Shown here: one piece after another, positions 1-7,452 of the stretch | Numbering within the stretch: the first letter of the stretch is position 1 | How the letters are laid out: every line of letters begins with the position of its first letter | Origin: an uncultured Flavobacteriaceae bacterium | GTDB lineage: Bacteria; Bacteroidota; Bacteroidia; Flavobacteriales; Flavobacteriaceae | Assembly (NCBI GenBank): GCA_938010765.1 | Contig: CALLVX010000159.1 | Location: forward strand, 1 to 35,895 | Direction of reading: 5' to 3' | DNA: 35,895 nt | The notes under the pieces: generated by a model | What the model saw: the letters and a program-made list of their open reading frames with translations, nothing else | What the model was told of the DNA's origin: nothing | Database searches by the model: none | Translations under genes and position numbers: made by a program

Positions 1-120
1 CGAACCGTTTTATCCGTGTCCCAAAATCAACTGGCACAAATCGAACCGAGATTATTGGCACGGTTTGAACCGAAACCACTGGCACAATCACTCCGAAACA
101 GGTGGCACAAATCGAACCGA
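1..120. mobile_element. Tandem repeats resembling an insertion-sequence end (IS21-like), partial
   Basis: Four copies of an 18-bp unit close to TGGCACAAATCGAACCGA start at 32, 56, 80 and 103, a period of about 24 bp. The first and fourth copies are identical; the second and third are diverged. A further CGAACCG stands at 1-7. Multiple short subterminal repeats of this kind are typical of IS21-family ends, where IstA binds. The transposase genes would lie to the left of the window. No IstA or IstB coding sequence is visible, and a target-site duplication cannot be checked, so the family assignment is inference. Confidence 0.45.
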
Positions 121-323
121 ATTAGCCACTTTAAAATGCAATCTACAACTTTGTTCATCTGTAAAATGTACCCCAAAAGAAAATATATCCATATTTAACT
201 ATAATATTATTAATTAAATATACGAAATTATATTGAAATTAGGGGTGTTTACGGACATACAATATTCCAAAGTTCAAAAGTGAAGCGTACATCTAATTTC
301 TAATTTTCAAAAGGAAAAAGCTG

Positions 324-350
324 ATGAAAAATGACAACACTTTAGGATAA
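324..350 (+). other. Eight-codon ORF with a ribosome binding site ahead of a hairpin (possible leader peptide or gene remnant)
   Basis: A purine-rich AGGAAAAAG sits just before an ATG that opens only eight codons (MKNDNTLG) before TAA. A strong terminator hairpin follows 28 bp later. The arrangement resembles a leader peptide and attenuator, but no regulated gene follows on this strand and the peptide has no obvious amino-acid bias. It could equally be a degraded gene start next to the mobile-element scar. Confidence 0.2.
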
Positions 351-377
351 TCACCTCAAAAGCAAATAGTTAAAACT

Positions 378-412
378 AAAAAGAGTCCTGACCTTGCGGT
401 CAGGACTCTTTT
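378..412. terminator. Strong bidirectional Rho-independent terminator
   Basis: An 11-bp perfect stem, GAGTCCTGACC against GGTCAGGACTC, has a TTGC loop and is flanked by an A-run on the left and a T-run on the right, so it can work in both directions. No clear gene ends immediately upstream on the plus strand. It may belong to a lost or unrecognised transcript. Confidence 0.8.
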
Positions 413-425
413 ACGAGAACACTAT

Positions 426-563
426 ATGAAAATGAAAAATTATATACGTTTAGATGGTAATACCTTCTTCAGTATTACAAAACAAACATACATCACAGTG
501 GCGATTTTAAAAAAACATTGTTGTGAATTGTATGAAAATTGTGGTGAGAATAACAGTTTTTGA
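426..563 (+). CDS. Possible 45-residue protein, unrecognised
   Basis: An ATG frame of 45 codons lies alone between two terminators, with the second hairpin starting 12 bp after its stop. The peptide starts MKMKNYIRLDGNT and has a CC pair and a third Cys near its end (residues 32, 33 and 39). No family was recognised, and there is no strong Shine-Dalgarno sequence. Its placement between terminators is its only support. It may be a chance ORF or a remnant. Confidence 0.2.
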   Translation: MKMKNYIRLDGNTFFSITKQTYITVAILKKHCCELYENCGENNSF

Positions 564-574
564 AGGTATCGCAA

Positions 575-606
575 AAAAAAGACACCCAGATTGGGTGTCT
601 TTTTAA
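575..606. terminator. Terminator downstream of the LytTR regulator
   Basis: GACACCCA (581-588) pairs with TGGGTGTC (592-599), with A-run and T-run flanks on both sides. It lies 17 bp past the stop of the minus-strand response regulator and would end that transcript. The flanks also allow termination of plus-strand transcription. Confidence 0.85.
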
Positions 607-622
607 TGATATTTTTCTCTTA

Positions 623-1375
623 TCATGAATTCATAGAGGAAATAATAAATTCTTTAAACTCCTTTGAAATAGGAATCAAGTTATTGTTGATCATAATATC
701 TTTTGAATTGATAGCATCAATATGGTCAACATTTACGATATACGACTTATGCGCTCGATAGAATTTATTCTTTGGTAGTTTCTCGAGGTAGTCTTTCAAA
801 GGAGAGCGAACCAAGAACTTTTTATCGACTGTATTCACTTCTAAATATACATTATCCGCTTTGATGAATTGTATATCTCCAAACTGAATACGGTAATAAA
901 GGTGTTGCTTTTTAACGAAAATAGAGTCTTTCAAAACGGAGTTCGAAACTGCAATATCTTCTTCTTGAAGGGCTTCACCTCCAGCACTTTTATCTGAACG
1001 AATAAAATTGGAAAGCGCAATTTCGATTGAAGTATACAAATCTTGTTGCTCAAATGGTTTTACCAAATAACCATTCGGCTTTACCGTTTTAGCATTTTCC
1101 ACTGTCGCTCGATCTGAATTCGAGGTCACAAAAATGAAGGGAATATCGTAATGTTCTCGAATATGTTTTCCTAAATCAATGCCCGTTTTATCGGATGCCA
1201 ATATAATATCGATCAGCACTAAATCAACTTGTTGCGTTTTCAACACTTCTTCGGCCTGTTCGTAGACAATTACATTGTCTACGATTTCATAGCCAATCTC
1301 TTCAAGCATCGATTGCATGTCATCGGCGATGATCACATTGTCTTCAACAATTAGTATTTTAATAGCTTGTTCCAA
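623..1375 (-). CDS. LytTR-family two-component response regulator
   Basis: A cytoplasmic DNA-binding response regulator of 250 residues. The N-terminal receiver domain (about 4-125) has the acidic pocket Asp12, phospho-acceptor Asp56 in VLIDIIL, Thr84 and the conserved Lys106 in LVKPF. A charged linker follows, then a C-terminal LytTR DNA-binding domain (about 150-248) with the usual FYRAHKSYIVN segment. No histidine kinase gene is in the window, so it is an orphan here; in Bacteroidetes such regulators often pair with distant LytS-type or 7TM sensor kinases. It follows menA by 30 bp but has a candidate -7 box of its own at 1401-1408, so it need not depend on the men transcript. Target genes cannot be told from the sequence. 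Confidence 0.93.
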   Translation of the reverse strand: MEQAIKILIVEDNVIIADDMQSMLEEIGYEIVDNVIVYEQAEEVLKTQQVDLVLIDIILASDKTGIDLGKHIREHYDIPFIFVTSNSDRATVENAKTVKPNGYLVKPFEQQDLYTSIEIALSNFIRSDKSAGGEALQEEDIAVSNSVLKDSIFVKKQHLYYRIQFGDIQFIKADNVYLEVNTVDKKFLVRSPLKDYLEKLPKNKFYRAHKSYIVNVDHIDAINSKDIMINNNLIPISKEFKEFIISSMNS

Positions 1376-1400
1376 GGTAGGTAAGGTTTTTGGTGGTTTT

Positions 1401-1408
1401 CAAAATTA
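1401..1408 (-). promoter_or_regulatory. Candidate -7 box (TAATTTTG) for the LytTR regulator
   Basis: Read on the minus strand, TAATTTTG matches the Bacteroidetes -7 consensus TAnnTTTG, 25 bp before the regulator's ATG and overlapping the 3' end of menA. The -33 region is weak (TTTA at suitable spacing). This is a motif match only. Confidence 0.4.
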
Positions 1409-2314
1409 CAAAATTTTATGATAACTGATAAACATCAGTACGGCTAACAAAAAAGTACTCAACGCTAACTTTTTTAGCTCGGGGTCGAACAGCAAGGGTG
1501 TTTTAATTCGGTATACTTTGGTACTATGAATGGCTATTGGTATAAAGGCCAACATTGGTAAATAGTGTTGTAAGGAAGTTGCCGTTAATACTATAAAAAT
1601 CACCATCCCTAAAAAGGCGGTTCCTAAAAGCATATAGTGATATCGTTTCCCATTTACAAAACCCATTTTTACTACCATTGTATTTTTGAGTGCTTTCTTA
1701 TCTGATTCAAAATCCCTTAAGTTATTGAGGTTTAAAACCGCTGTACTTAAGGTACCTATGGTTATTGCCGGCAGAAATGCTACCAACGTGATAAACTTGG
1801 TAAACAAGAACATTGAACCTACAACTGCAAGTAAGCCAAAGAAAAGAAAAACAAATACATCTCCCAATCCTCTGTAACCATATGCCGATGATCCAACGGT
1901 ATATTTGATTGCGGCCCATATACTTACTACACCAAGTGCCAAAAACAAAAAGGACGAACCAATATTTTCAGGGCCAAAAGCCCGGAAAACAACTACAATA
2001 ACCAATATTAAGCAAACAAGGATCGAAATAATTATACCCCGTTTTAATTCTTTTCGCCCAAGAATACCGCTCTGCAATGCCCGCTTTGGTCCTATTCTAT
2101 CTTCATTATCGGTTCCCTTCACACCATCGCCATAATCGTTGGCAAAATTCGAAGTAACCTGAAACCCAATTGTAGTCAACAAAGCCAGTATAAAAATTAG
2201 TAAATCACTTTTTCCGTAAAAATTAGCTAAGGCCGTACCCATCACTATCCCCGAAACTGACAATGGAAGGGTTCGCAACCTAGCCGCATTGAGCCAAGCT
2301 TTTATTTTAGTCAC
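1406..2314 (-). CDS. menA: 1,4-dihydroxy-2-naphthoate polyprenyltransferase MenA
   Basis: An integral membrane UbiA-superfamily enzyme that attaches the polyprenyl tail to 1,4-dihydroxy-2-naphthoate, giving demethylmenaquinone. The 302-residue protein has the first Asp-rich motif around residues 56-69 (Asn56, Asn59-Asp60, Asp63, Asp69) and a second polar motif in LNNLRDFESDKKALKNT, both facing Mg-diphosphate in this family. Eight or nine hydrophobic segments are evident. The start is GTG, one base after the stop of the SPOR gene, which points to translational coupling. The N-terminus WLNAARLRTLPLSVSG is typical of MenA and supports this start. It lies about 2.2 kb downstream of menD in the same orientation, with three other genes between them. 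Confidence 0.95.
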   Translation of the reverse strand: MTKIKAWLNAARLRTLPLSVSGIVMGTALANFYGKSDLLIFILALLTTIGFQVTSNFANDYGDGVKGTDNEDRIGPKRALQSGILGRKELKRGIIISILVCLILVIVVVFRAFGPENIGSSFLFLALGVVSIWAAIKYTVGSSAYGYRGLGDVFVFLFFGLLAVVGSMFLFTKFITLVAFLPAITIGTLSTAVLNLNNLRDFESDKKALKNTMVVKMGFVNGKRYHYMLLGTAFLGMVIFIVLTATSLQHYLPMLAFIPIAIHSTKVYRIKTPLLFDPELKKLALSTFLLAVLMFISYHKIL

Positions 2315-2315
2315 T

Positions 2316-2915
2316 CTAAAATGGATCTTCTATTTGCACTCTTTTACCATCTTGGTATGAAGCAACAAAGGCATCTTGAAAACCAAGATCTACCAATTGT
2401 TTTCTAAAAAGTTGTGCTTCTTGCAGGGTTTCGAAATTTCCTAGAGAGTAGGAATAAAATGGATTTGTTTTTACGAACAAAGTGTTGGTAAGGGCTTCCG
2501 AAGCCAAGGTCACATTGTTTTCAACAAAGGATTTAACTTGTACCGAATATATTTTTTCTTTTTCCAAGAACTCTTTCGCCAAGTAAAATTCCTTTACCAA
2601 GCTAAGCTCTTCATTTTGTACCTTAAGATTATCGATACGCGCCTTCACAGCATCAAGACTATCCAAAGAAACCAATAAATTATTTTGTTGTTCAAAGCTA
2701 TTAGAACTGCTAAGACCTGCGGTAAACGAAGTAATGGCCAGTGTCCCAATTAAAAAAAGTGCCGTAATCCCTGCAAGTACATTGCGCTGTATTTTGCTAC
2801 GCTTTAGCTCTTTGTTCTTAAATTTTATCTGGTCTAAAAGACGCTCATTGATTATCTGAGCCTTGTCAATGTCTTTGTGTAGTTCCAGTAAATCGCTTTC
2901 TTCTATAAAGGGCAT
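2316..2915 (-). CDS. SPOR-like domain membrane protein
   Basis: A 199-residue protein with a charged, coiled N-terminal part (1-44), one transmembrane segment at about 45-69 (VLAGITALFLIGTLAITSF), a coiled stretch at about 80-115, and a C-terminal domain (about 123-190) that resembles SPOR: YSVQVKSF at its start and YSYSLGNFETLQEAQLFRKQL later. SPOR domains usually bind denuded peptidoglycan glycan strands in the periplasm, so a cell-envelope role is likely. The topology would be N-terminus in, SPOR domain outside. It is directly upstream of menA and coupled to its GTG start; that pairing is probably organisational rather than functional. The SPOR assignment rests on pattern only. Confidence 0.7.
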   Translation of the reverse strand: MPFIEESDLLELHKDIDKAQIINERLLDQIKFKNKELKRSKIQRNVLAGITALFLIGTLAITSFTAGLSSSNSFEQQNNLLVSLDSLDAVKARIDNLKVQNEELSLVKEFYLAKEFLEKEKIYSVQVKSFVENNVTLASEALTNTLFVKTNPFYSYSLGNFETLQEAQLFRKQLVDLGFQDAFVASYQDGKRVQIEDPF

Positions 2916-2965
2916 GTGCTATTGAGTTTTAGGGGGACTTGACTCGCTAAAGTTAACTAAATCTC

Positions 2966-2977
2966 GTTCAGCTGAAC
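2966..2977. promoter_or_regulatory. 12-bp perfect palindrome (GTTCAGCTGAAC) in the SPOR gene leader
   Basis: GTTCAGCTGAAC is perfectly self-complementary. It sits between the candidate -7 box at 3000-3007 and the start codon at 2915, a position suited to a dimeric repressor. No regulator can be named from it. Confidence 0.3.
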
Positions 2978-2999
2978 AAAATAAACTGACCAATTGTTG

Positions 3000-3007
3000 C
3001 AAAAATA
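3000..3007 (-). promoter_or_regulatory. Candidate -7 box (TATTTTTG) ahead of SPOR gene and menA
   Basis: TATTTTTG on the minus strand matches TAnnTTTG. The leader would be about 80 nt. No clear TTG stands 17-23 bp upstream, and the same TTTTTG could instead be the -33 element of a weaker -7 nearer the palindrome. The position is therefore ambiguous. Confidence 0.35.
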
Positions 3008-3094
3008 GATTTTTTAGTGGTAAAGACATAAAAAAGCGTTGTTAAAATAATATATTTAGTTGATATTCATCTGCTTACCAAATATTATTTTTTT

Positions 3095-3925
3095 TTAAAT
3101 ACGGTAAATACCATCTCCTTTTATTTCTATTTTTCGAGCCTTATACAAGGTACCTATCCCTTTTTTAAACGTTTTTTTACTCATTTCGAGTTCCCTAACA
3201 ATATCTTTAGGATCCGATTTATCATGGAGCGGCAGAAAACCACCGTGCGCAACTAAGACTTCATATATCTTTTCCGCAGTCGGCTCCAATACTTCTGTCC
3301 CCATGGGTTGCAGGGAAACATCTATTTTTTTATCTGGCCGTATATGTTTGACATACCCTTTCATAGCTAGGCCTACGGCCATTTTCTTAAATATTTCGTT
3401 AGAGAATACCAACCCTTTATGAATGTTGTTAATAATCACCTCCCACCCTAAATCTGTCAAACGTGTTACCAAAAGGTCTACCTCCTGACCTTCTTTAACC
3501 ATAAGCTCTTTCGCATTTAAAAATTTGTCTAATTTATTTGAGCCCACTAAGCGAAAAGAAAGTTCATCCATATAGCAATGCACTACATACCATTGGCCTT
3601 CTTTCATCTTATCTCTTTGTTCGCGAAAGGGCACCAACAAGTGCTTTTCAAGACCCCAATCTAAAAAGGCCCCTATCTTGTTTACCTCTACCACTTTTAA
3701 GAATCCAAAAGCGTTTCTTTTAACAAATGGTTTAAGACTAGTTGCAACGGGCCGTTCTTCATGATCCAAATAGCAAAAGACCGAAAGCTTATCCCCTATT
3801 TCATATGTGGCGGGTACATATTTATTGGGCAGCAAAATTTCAACTCCTGTGGAGCTTTGCAGAAATAGTCCAACACTAGTGTTCCTCACTATTTCGAGTG
3901 TGTTGTAATTTCCCAGTTCTATCAT
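3095..3925 (-). CDS. CvfB-like S1 RNA-binding protein
   Basis: A cytoplasmic protein of 276 residues resembling CvfB/YitL. It has consecutive S1-type OB folds (the clearest at about 62-130 with AFGFLKVVEVNKIGAFLDWG, and another at about 140-210), followed by a C-terminal winged-helix domain (about 215-276: KIYEVLVAHGGFLPLHDKSD, then VRELEMSKKTFKKGIGTLYK). Length and domain order match the family. CvfB was linked to virulence-factor expression in Staphylococcus, and its RNA targets are not well defined. In Bacteroidetes it often lies inside the menaquinone region, as here. A -7 box only 4 bp before the ATG suggests a leaderless or near-leaderless mRNA. Confidence 0.88.
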   Translation of the reverse strand: MIELGNYNTLEIVRNTSVGLFLQSSTGVEILLPNKYVPATYEIGDKLSVFCYLDHEERPVATSLKPFVKRNAFGFLKVVEVNKIGAFLDWGLEKHLLVPFREQRDKMKEGQWYVVHCYMDELSFRLVGSNKLDKFLNAKELMVKEGQEVDLLVTRLTDLGWEVIINNIHKGLVFSNEIFKKMAVGLAMKGYVKHIRPDKKIDVSLQPMGTEVLEPTAEKIYEVLVAHGGFLPLHDKSDPKDIVRELEMSKKTFKKGIGTLYKARKIEIKGDGIYRI

Positions 3926-3929
3926 GGCG

Positions 3930-3937
3930 CAAAAGTA
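3930..3937 (-). promoter_or_regulatory. Candidate -7 box (TACTTTTG) abutting the cvfB start
   Basis: TACTTTTG on the minus strand fits TAnnTTTG and ends 4 bp before the ATG. Transcription from it would begin at or next to the start codon. No convincing -33 TTG is seen. Confidence 0.45.
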
Positions 3938-4101
3938 AGTTTTAAATAAAATAGGTTTACGTATTCCATCATAAATTTCATTCGTAGAATAAATAATACA
4001 TGAAAAAACACTCAGATCTCATTTTCTTGAGAAGAAACATTTAACTCTTAACAAAGTTGATAATGTTCTGATTATACTACTATAGCAAGGTACGATTTCA
4101 A

Positions 4102-4136
4102 AAAAAAAGCCATTCAGTAAACTGAATGGCTTTTTA
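4102..4136. terminator. Terminator after the DUF2853 gene
   Basis: GCCATTCAG pairs with CTGAATGGC around a small loop, flanked by an A-run (left) and T-run (right). It lies 17 bp after the DUF2853 stop on the minus strand, and would end the menI-menF-menD-DUF2853 transcript. Confidence 0.85.
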
Positions 4137-4152
4137 AAACTGTTCCTATATA

Positions 4153-4497
4153 CTACTTATTGTATACAGCAGCTTTCTTAAAATGCTTACACAATTGATA
4201 GTAAATAACGGCTCTGTGCTTATTTCTGTTCGAAGTACCGTATTTTTCAACTACGCTCTTAACCGCAGCCATTAGTTCGGGACTGTCTTTTAATCCCAAC
4301 TTCTTAACTAGGTAATTCTTTTTAACAGTTTCCAATTCTTTCTCATCAGATCCAGATACTTTGGATGCATCGATGTTGTAGATGGCAGGACCTAGGCCAA
4401 CAGTAACTTTGGTTAATAAATCCATGTCTGCGGCTTCTCCAAATTTGTCTTTGATATCAGCTGCGTACTTAACGATTAAATCATCTCTTTTACTCAT
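4153..4497 (-). CDS. DUF2853 family protein
   Basis: A small, highly charged, soluble 114-residue protein with no signal peptide. It matches the DUF2853 pattern: KYAADIKDKFG near the N-terminus, ADMDLLTKVTVGLGPAIYN at about 23-41, then a central GSDEKELETVKKNYLVKKLGLKD and a C-terminal KHRAVIYYQL. The family is helical and of unknown function; it is common in Bacteroidetes and Proteobacteria. It follows menD by 20 bp and is closed off by a terminator, so it is the last gene of the menI-F-D transcript. Any part in menaquinone synthesis would be guesswork. Confidence 0.9.
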   Translation of the reverse strand: MSKRDDLIVKYAADIKDKFGEAADMDLLTKVTVGLGPAIYNIDASKVSGSDEKELETVKKNYLVKKLGLKDSPELMAAVKSVVEKYGTSNRNKHRAVIYYQLCKHFKKAAVYNK

Positions 4498-4517
4498 AAT
4501 AGTCAGTGTTCTATTAG

Positions 4518-6290
4518 TTAACGGTTAATAAAAACCGAAGATATAAAATCGAAGTAGTCGAGCAAAATTTTATTATTCAATAATCTTGGGGTATTGATTT
4601 CCAGCAACTTAGGTCGGCTTGTCTTACTATAAAAGTGTTCGAAAACGTTTTCGAGACCTTCTTCACTATCAACCGAAAGGTAATCTAGTTCGTACATTTG
4701 ACACAAATACTTAGCATTTAGTTCATGTTTCGTTTCAAAAAATCGTTCAAAATTAGGGCTATTTTCTTTTCCTGGTAAAATTCTAAAAATACCTCCTCCT
4801 TGATTATTGAACAGTATAATTCGAAAATCGTTTCTCAAATAATTATTCCAAAGTGCATTACTGTCATAAAAGAAACTTAGGTCGCCTGTCATCAAAACTG
4901 TTGGTTGCTTACTGTATAATGACGCCCCTATCGCCGTAGAAGTGCTGCCATCGATGCCGCTGGTTCCTCGATTGCAATAAACTTTTAATGAGGCATCTAA
5001 ATCAAACAGCTGTGCGTACCGCACAGTTGAACTGTTGGCTAATTGCAATTGATACCCTTTGGGTAGGTATCCCAAACTTTGATGAAAGGCCTTCATATCT
5101 GAAAACGGAATATTTTTAATGTACCCTTCCCGTTTAGATTCATACCCTTTTCGAATACGGTTCCAATTTGTAAAATAATCGCTCTCTAAAAATTCCGTTG
5201 CCGCAAGTAATCTGCCAAAAAAATGATTTGGAACGCATTTAAAATGGTGTGAAAGACAGAAAAAGGTATCGAACGCCCGAAGAGAATCTACATGCCAATG
5301 ATGAACGGGCTTGAATTCTCGTAAAAAAGCTTTTATTTTTTTAGAAACGATCAATCCTCCAAAGGTTAACAATATTTGGGGCTGCAGCTGTTCAAACCAT
5401 TCCTTCGAATCCTTCAGTTTTTCTATAGGAGCGATCAAGCTATCAATACTTGGGAAAAAATTCGGGTTATGTAGGTTTGATGTGGTTTCGGTCAACACGA
5501 TCACAGAAGGATCGTTGGCCAACATATCTAAAAATTCTTGATTTACGGTATCGGGATAATTGACCCCCACTAGCACCAGCTTTTTAACCGCACTTCTCCA
5601 GATTTTCTTGTATTCGGAATAATCGGTTATCGAAGATGTTGATAGCTGACTTTCGGGTTTTTCAATAAGTGGTATCGACTGCACCGACAATTTATCATAA
5701 AGCGGTTCTTCGAAAGGGATATTAACATGCACTGGCAATTTGTTATTTACCCCCATTTCAAACGCCTGGCGCAATTCATTTTCGTTAAATGTTTGTATTT
5801 GGCTTTGAACCGTATCGACGGGCGCTTCTTTTAGCCATTCGGAAGCGTATCTCAGTACACGATCCATAGCATGCGTTACGTCTTGTCTTAGATGTGTCGA
5901 ATACCCAATATGCCTATGAAAAACATCATCTTGCCGTATGGTTTGCCCATCCCCAACATCAATCTTATAAGTAGGCCTATCTGCCGAAAGTATGATGATA
6001 GGAATTTGGCTATAAAAAGCTTCCGCTACCGCCGCATAGTAATTTAATAGTGCGCTTCCCGAGGTACAGGTGACCACTACGGGTTCTTGTAATTGTTGGG
6101 CAATACCCAATGCAAAAAAACCCGCACAACGCTCATCTACAATACTATAGCATGAAAAATAAGGGTCTTCAGAAAAGCCGATGGTTAAAGGTGCATTGCG
6201 TGAACCAGGGGAAATAACAATATTTTTGACCCCGTATAATTTACAATACATAACAAGCGTCTGGGCCGCGGGTATACTAGAATATTTCAT
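4518..6290 (-). CDS. menD: SEPHCHC synthase MenD
   Basis: A thiamine-diphosphate enzyme that joins isochorismate and 2-oxoglutarate to give 2-succinyl-5-enolpyruvyl-6-hydroxy-3-cyclohexene-1-carboxylate. With the ATG at 6290 the protein has 590 residues. Ser27-Arg31 lies in the substrate-binding SPGSRNAPL motif, Glu53 of DER is the expected ThDP-activating glutamate, and the ThDP/Mg motif runs from GD at 469-470 to NN at 495-496. A longer frame opens at a TTG at 6311. It is rejected because a full promoter (TTTG, 21 bp, TATTTTTG) overlies that stretch and KYSSIPAAQT is the usual N-terminus. It follows menF by 51 bp. Confidence 0.96.
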   Translation of the reverse strand: MKYSSIPAAQTLVMYCKLYGVKNIVISPGSRNAPLTIGFSEDPYFSCYSIVDERCAGFFALGIAQQLQEPVVVTCTSGSALLNYYAAVAEAFYSQIPIIILSADRPTYKIDVGDGQTIRQDDVFHRHIGYSTHLRQDVTHAMDRVLRYASEWLKEAPVDTVQSQIQTFNENELRQAFEMGVNNKLPVHVNIPFEEPLYDKLSVQSIPLIEKPESQLSTSSITDYSEYKKIWRSAVKKLVLVGVNYPDTVNQEFLDMLANDPSVIVLTETTSNLHNPNFFPSIDSLIAPIEKLKDSKEWFEQLQPQILLTFGGLIVSKKIKAFLREFKPVHHWHVDSLRAFDTFFCLSHHFKCVPNHFFGRLLAATEFLESDYFTNWNRIRKGYESKREGYIKNIPFSDMKAFHQSLGYLPKGYQLQLANSSTVRYAQLFDLDASLKVYCNRGTSGIDGSTSTAIGASLYSKQPTVLMTGDLSFFYDSNALWNNYLRNDFRIILFNNQGGGIFRILPGKENSPNFERFFETKHELNAKYLCQMYELDYLSVDSEEGLENVFEHFYSKTSRPKLLEINTPRLLNNKILLDYFDFISSVFINR

Positions 6291-6295
6291 TATCA

Positions 6296-6328
6296 CAAAA
6301 ATACGACGCAATGGCTTCTTAGCACAAA
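6296..6328 (-). promoter_or_regulatory. Internal promoter for menD: TTTG (-33), 21 bp, TATTTTTG (-7)
   Basis: On the minus strand TTTG (6328-6325) is 21 bp from TATTTTTG (6303-6296), matching the Bacteroidetes sigma-factor consensus and spacing. The -7 box ends 5 bp before the menD ATG, so transcripts would be nearly leaderless. It lies wholly within the menF-menD gap. Confidence 0.55.
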
Positions 6329-6341
6329 TTTAGCCATAAAA

Positions 6342-7451
6342 CTATGCTTTATCCAATACTTGTAGTATCGTCTTGCTTTTGGCAACCGTCTCTTCCCATT
6401 CTTTCAATGGGTCAGATCCTTCGGTAATTCCTCCGCCTATATAAACGAAAGCCCTCTCTTCTTTTAACTGCATACAGCGTAAATTCACAAACAACTCTGT
6501 TGCAGATTTTACTGTTTTATAAGCACTGTTCTCTTGGTTTTTTCGATTGGTATTCCTAGCTGATACCTGTTTAAAGTTCAATTCTCCCAAGTATCCCGTA
6601 TAAAATTCCCGGTGATATCCCTCATTGCTTAAAATAAACTCCTTAGCAAAGCCCTTAGGCGTACCACATACCGCCGGTGTAGGGTGCAAGGCATCTATAA
6701 TCGAATCTAAGCCTGCGGTAATCCGGCCCGAAAGTTTTGTCCTAAGGTGCCAAAGGTTTCCTGCCCGAACATTCTCCATTTCCTGAATTTGCAACCCCGC
6801 TATCTTTTGATTCAAAGCCTTTTTAATGAAATCGGTGACTACAGCCTGCTCGTTTAGTTCTTTCACCTCCCAAATAGGTTCTTGATCTTCAACAAAAATC
6901 CGAGTGCCGGCCAAGGACATGGTTGCAAACTGTTTATTTTCTGATTTCCATAAGATTTCGGGAGTGGCCCCTAACCATGTTCCTACCTTCGGGTGATACC
7001 ACCAATAACAAAAAGCATTTGGATAGGTTTCTAACAAGGATTGAAAAAGGGCAGTAGGCGATTTTTTGCATGAAGTCGTCAACCTTCTTGATAGTACTAC
7101 TTTTTTGAGCTCCGAGTTTTCGATTGTCGCTATTGCTTTTTGCACAAGTTTTGAATGCTCATTTTTTTGGGCATCATCAACCATAAGTTGCGCACCTAAA
7201 CTATCGGTTTTAGCTTGCATAGATCGATCCGTCGTTTCAAATTGCTCATCTATCCTGAGAAGTATCGAAGGCTTTTCATTATCGAAAGGCGCAAAAACAA
7301 ATCCCGTCTCCTCGAAATCGGTTAGGTAATTTAAACCCGCGTCGTTTTGAAAAACACTTTTTATGATAGCAGTTTTAGGCTTCCTATAGACTACGAAGGG
7401 GAGCGCTGCAAGTTTCTGTTTCTCTACTTTTTCTAGTAGCTCGACTATCAT
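6342..7451 (-). CDS. menF: Isochorismate synthase MenF
   Basis: A chorismate-binding-family enzyme that isomerises chorismate to isochorismate, the entry step to menaquinone. The 369-residue protein carries the family core: KVVLSRR at about 138, LAGTR near the middle, HPTPAVCGTPK at about 255, and the Mg-binding FVYIGGGITEGSDPLKEWEET near the C-terminus. The length is typical of short bacteroidete isochorismate synthases. It starts one base after the menI stop, implying coupling. An entC-type role in siderophore synthesis is possible from sequence alone but is made unlikely by menD next to it. Confidence 0.93.
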   Translation of the reverse strand: MIVELLEKVEKQKLAALPFVVYRKPKTAIIKSVFQNDAGLNYLTDFEETGFVFAPFDNEKPSILLRIDEQFETTDRSMQAKTDSLGAQLMVDDAQKNEHSKLVQKAIATIENSELKKVVLSRRLTTSCKKSPTALFQSLLETYPNAFCYWWYHPKVGTWLGATPEILWKSENKQFATMSLAGTRIFVEDQEPIWEVKELNEQAVVTDFIKKALNQKIAGLQIQEMENVRAGNLWHLRTKLSGRITAGLDSIIDALHPTPAVCGTPKGFAKEFILSNEGYHREFYTGYLGELNFKQVSARNTNRKNQENSAYKTVKSATELFVNLRCMQLKEERAFVYIGGGITEGSDPLKEWEETVAKSKTILQVLDKA

Positions 7452-7452
7452 A

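Larger units (their letters stand above)
1..622. other. Intergenic region without a recognised gene
   Basis: No convincing protein gene was found here. The region holds the tandem TGGCAC..CGAACCGA array at its left edge, an AT-rich stretch at about 180-240, two strong terminator hairpins (378-412 and 575-606) and two small ORFs of doubtful status (324-350 and 426-563). It may be a mobile-element scar at the edge of the menaquinone region, but the other side lies outside the window. Confidence 0.7.

Noticed and set aside
16..198. 60-residue open frame over the tandem repeats
   Set aside because: Its sequence is just the translated repeat unit (LAQIEPRLLARFEPKPLAQ) and it lacks an RBS.
6291..6311. 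Upstream TTG start for menD
   Set aside because: The interval contains the -7 box TATTTTTG, and the ATG at 6290 gives the normal N-terminus.
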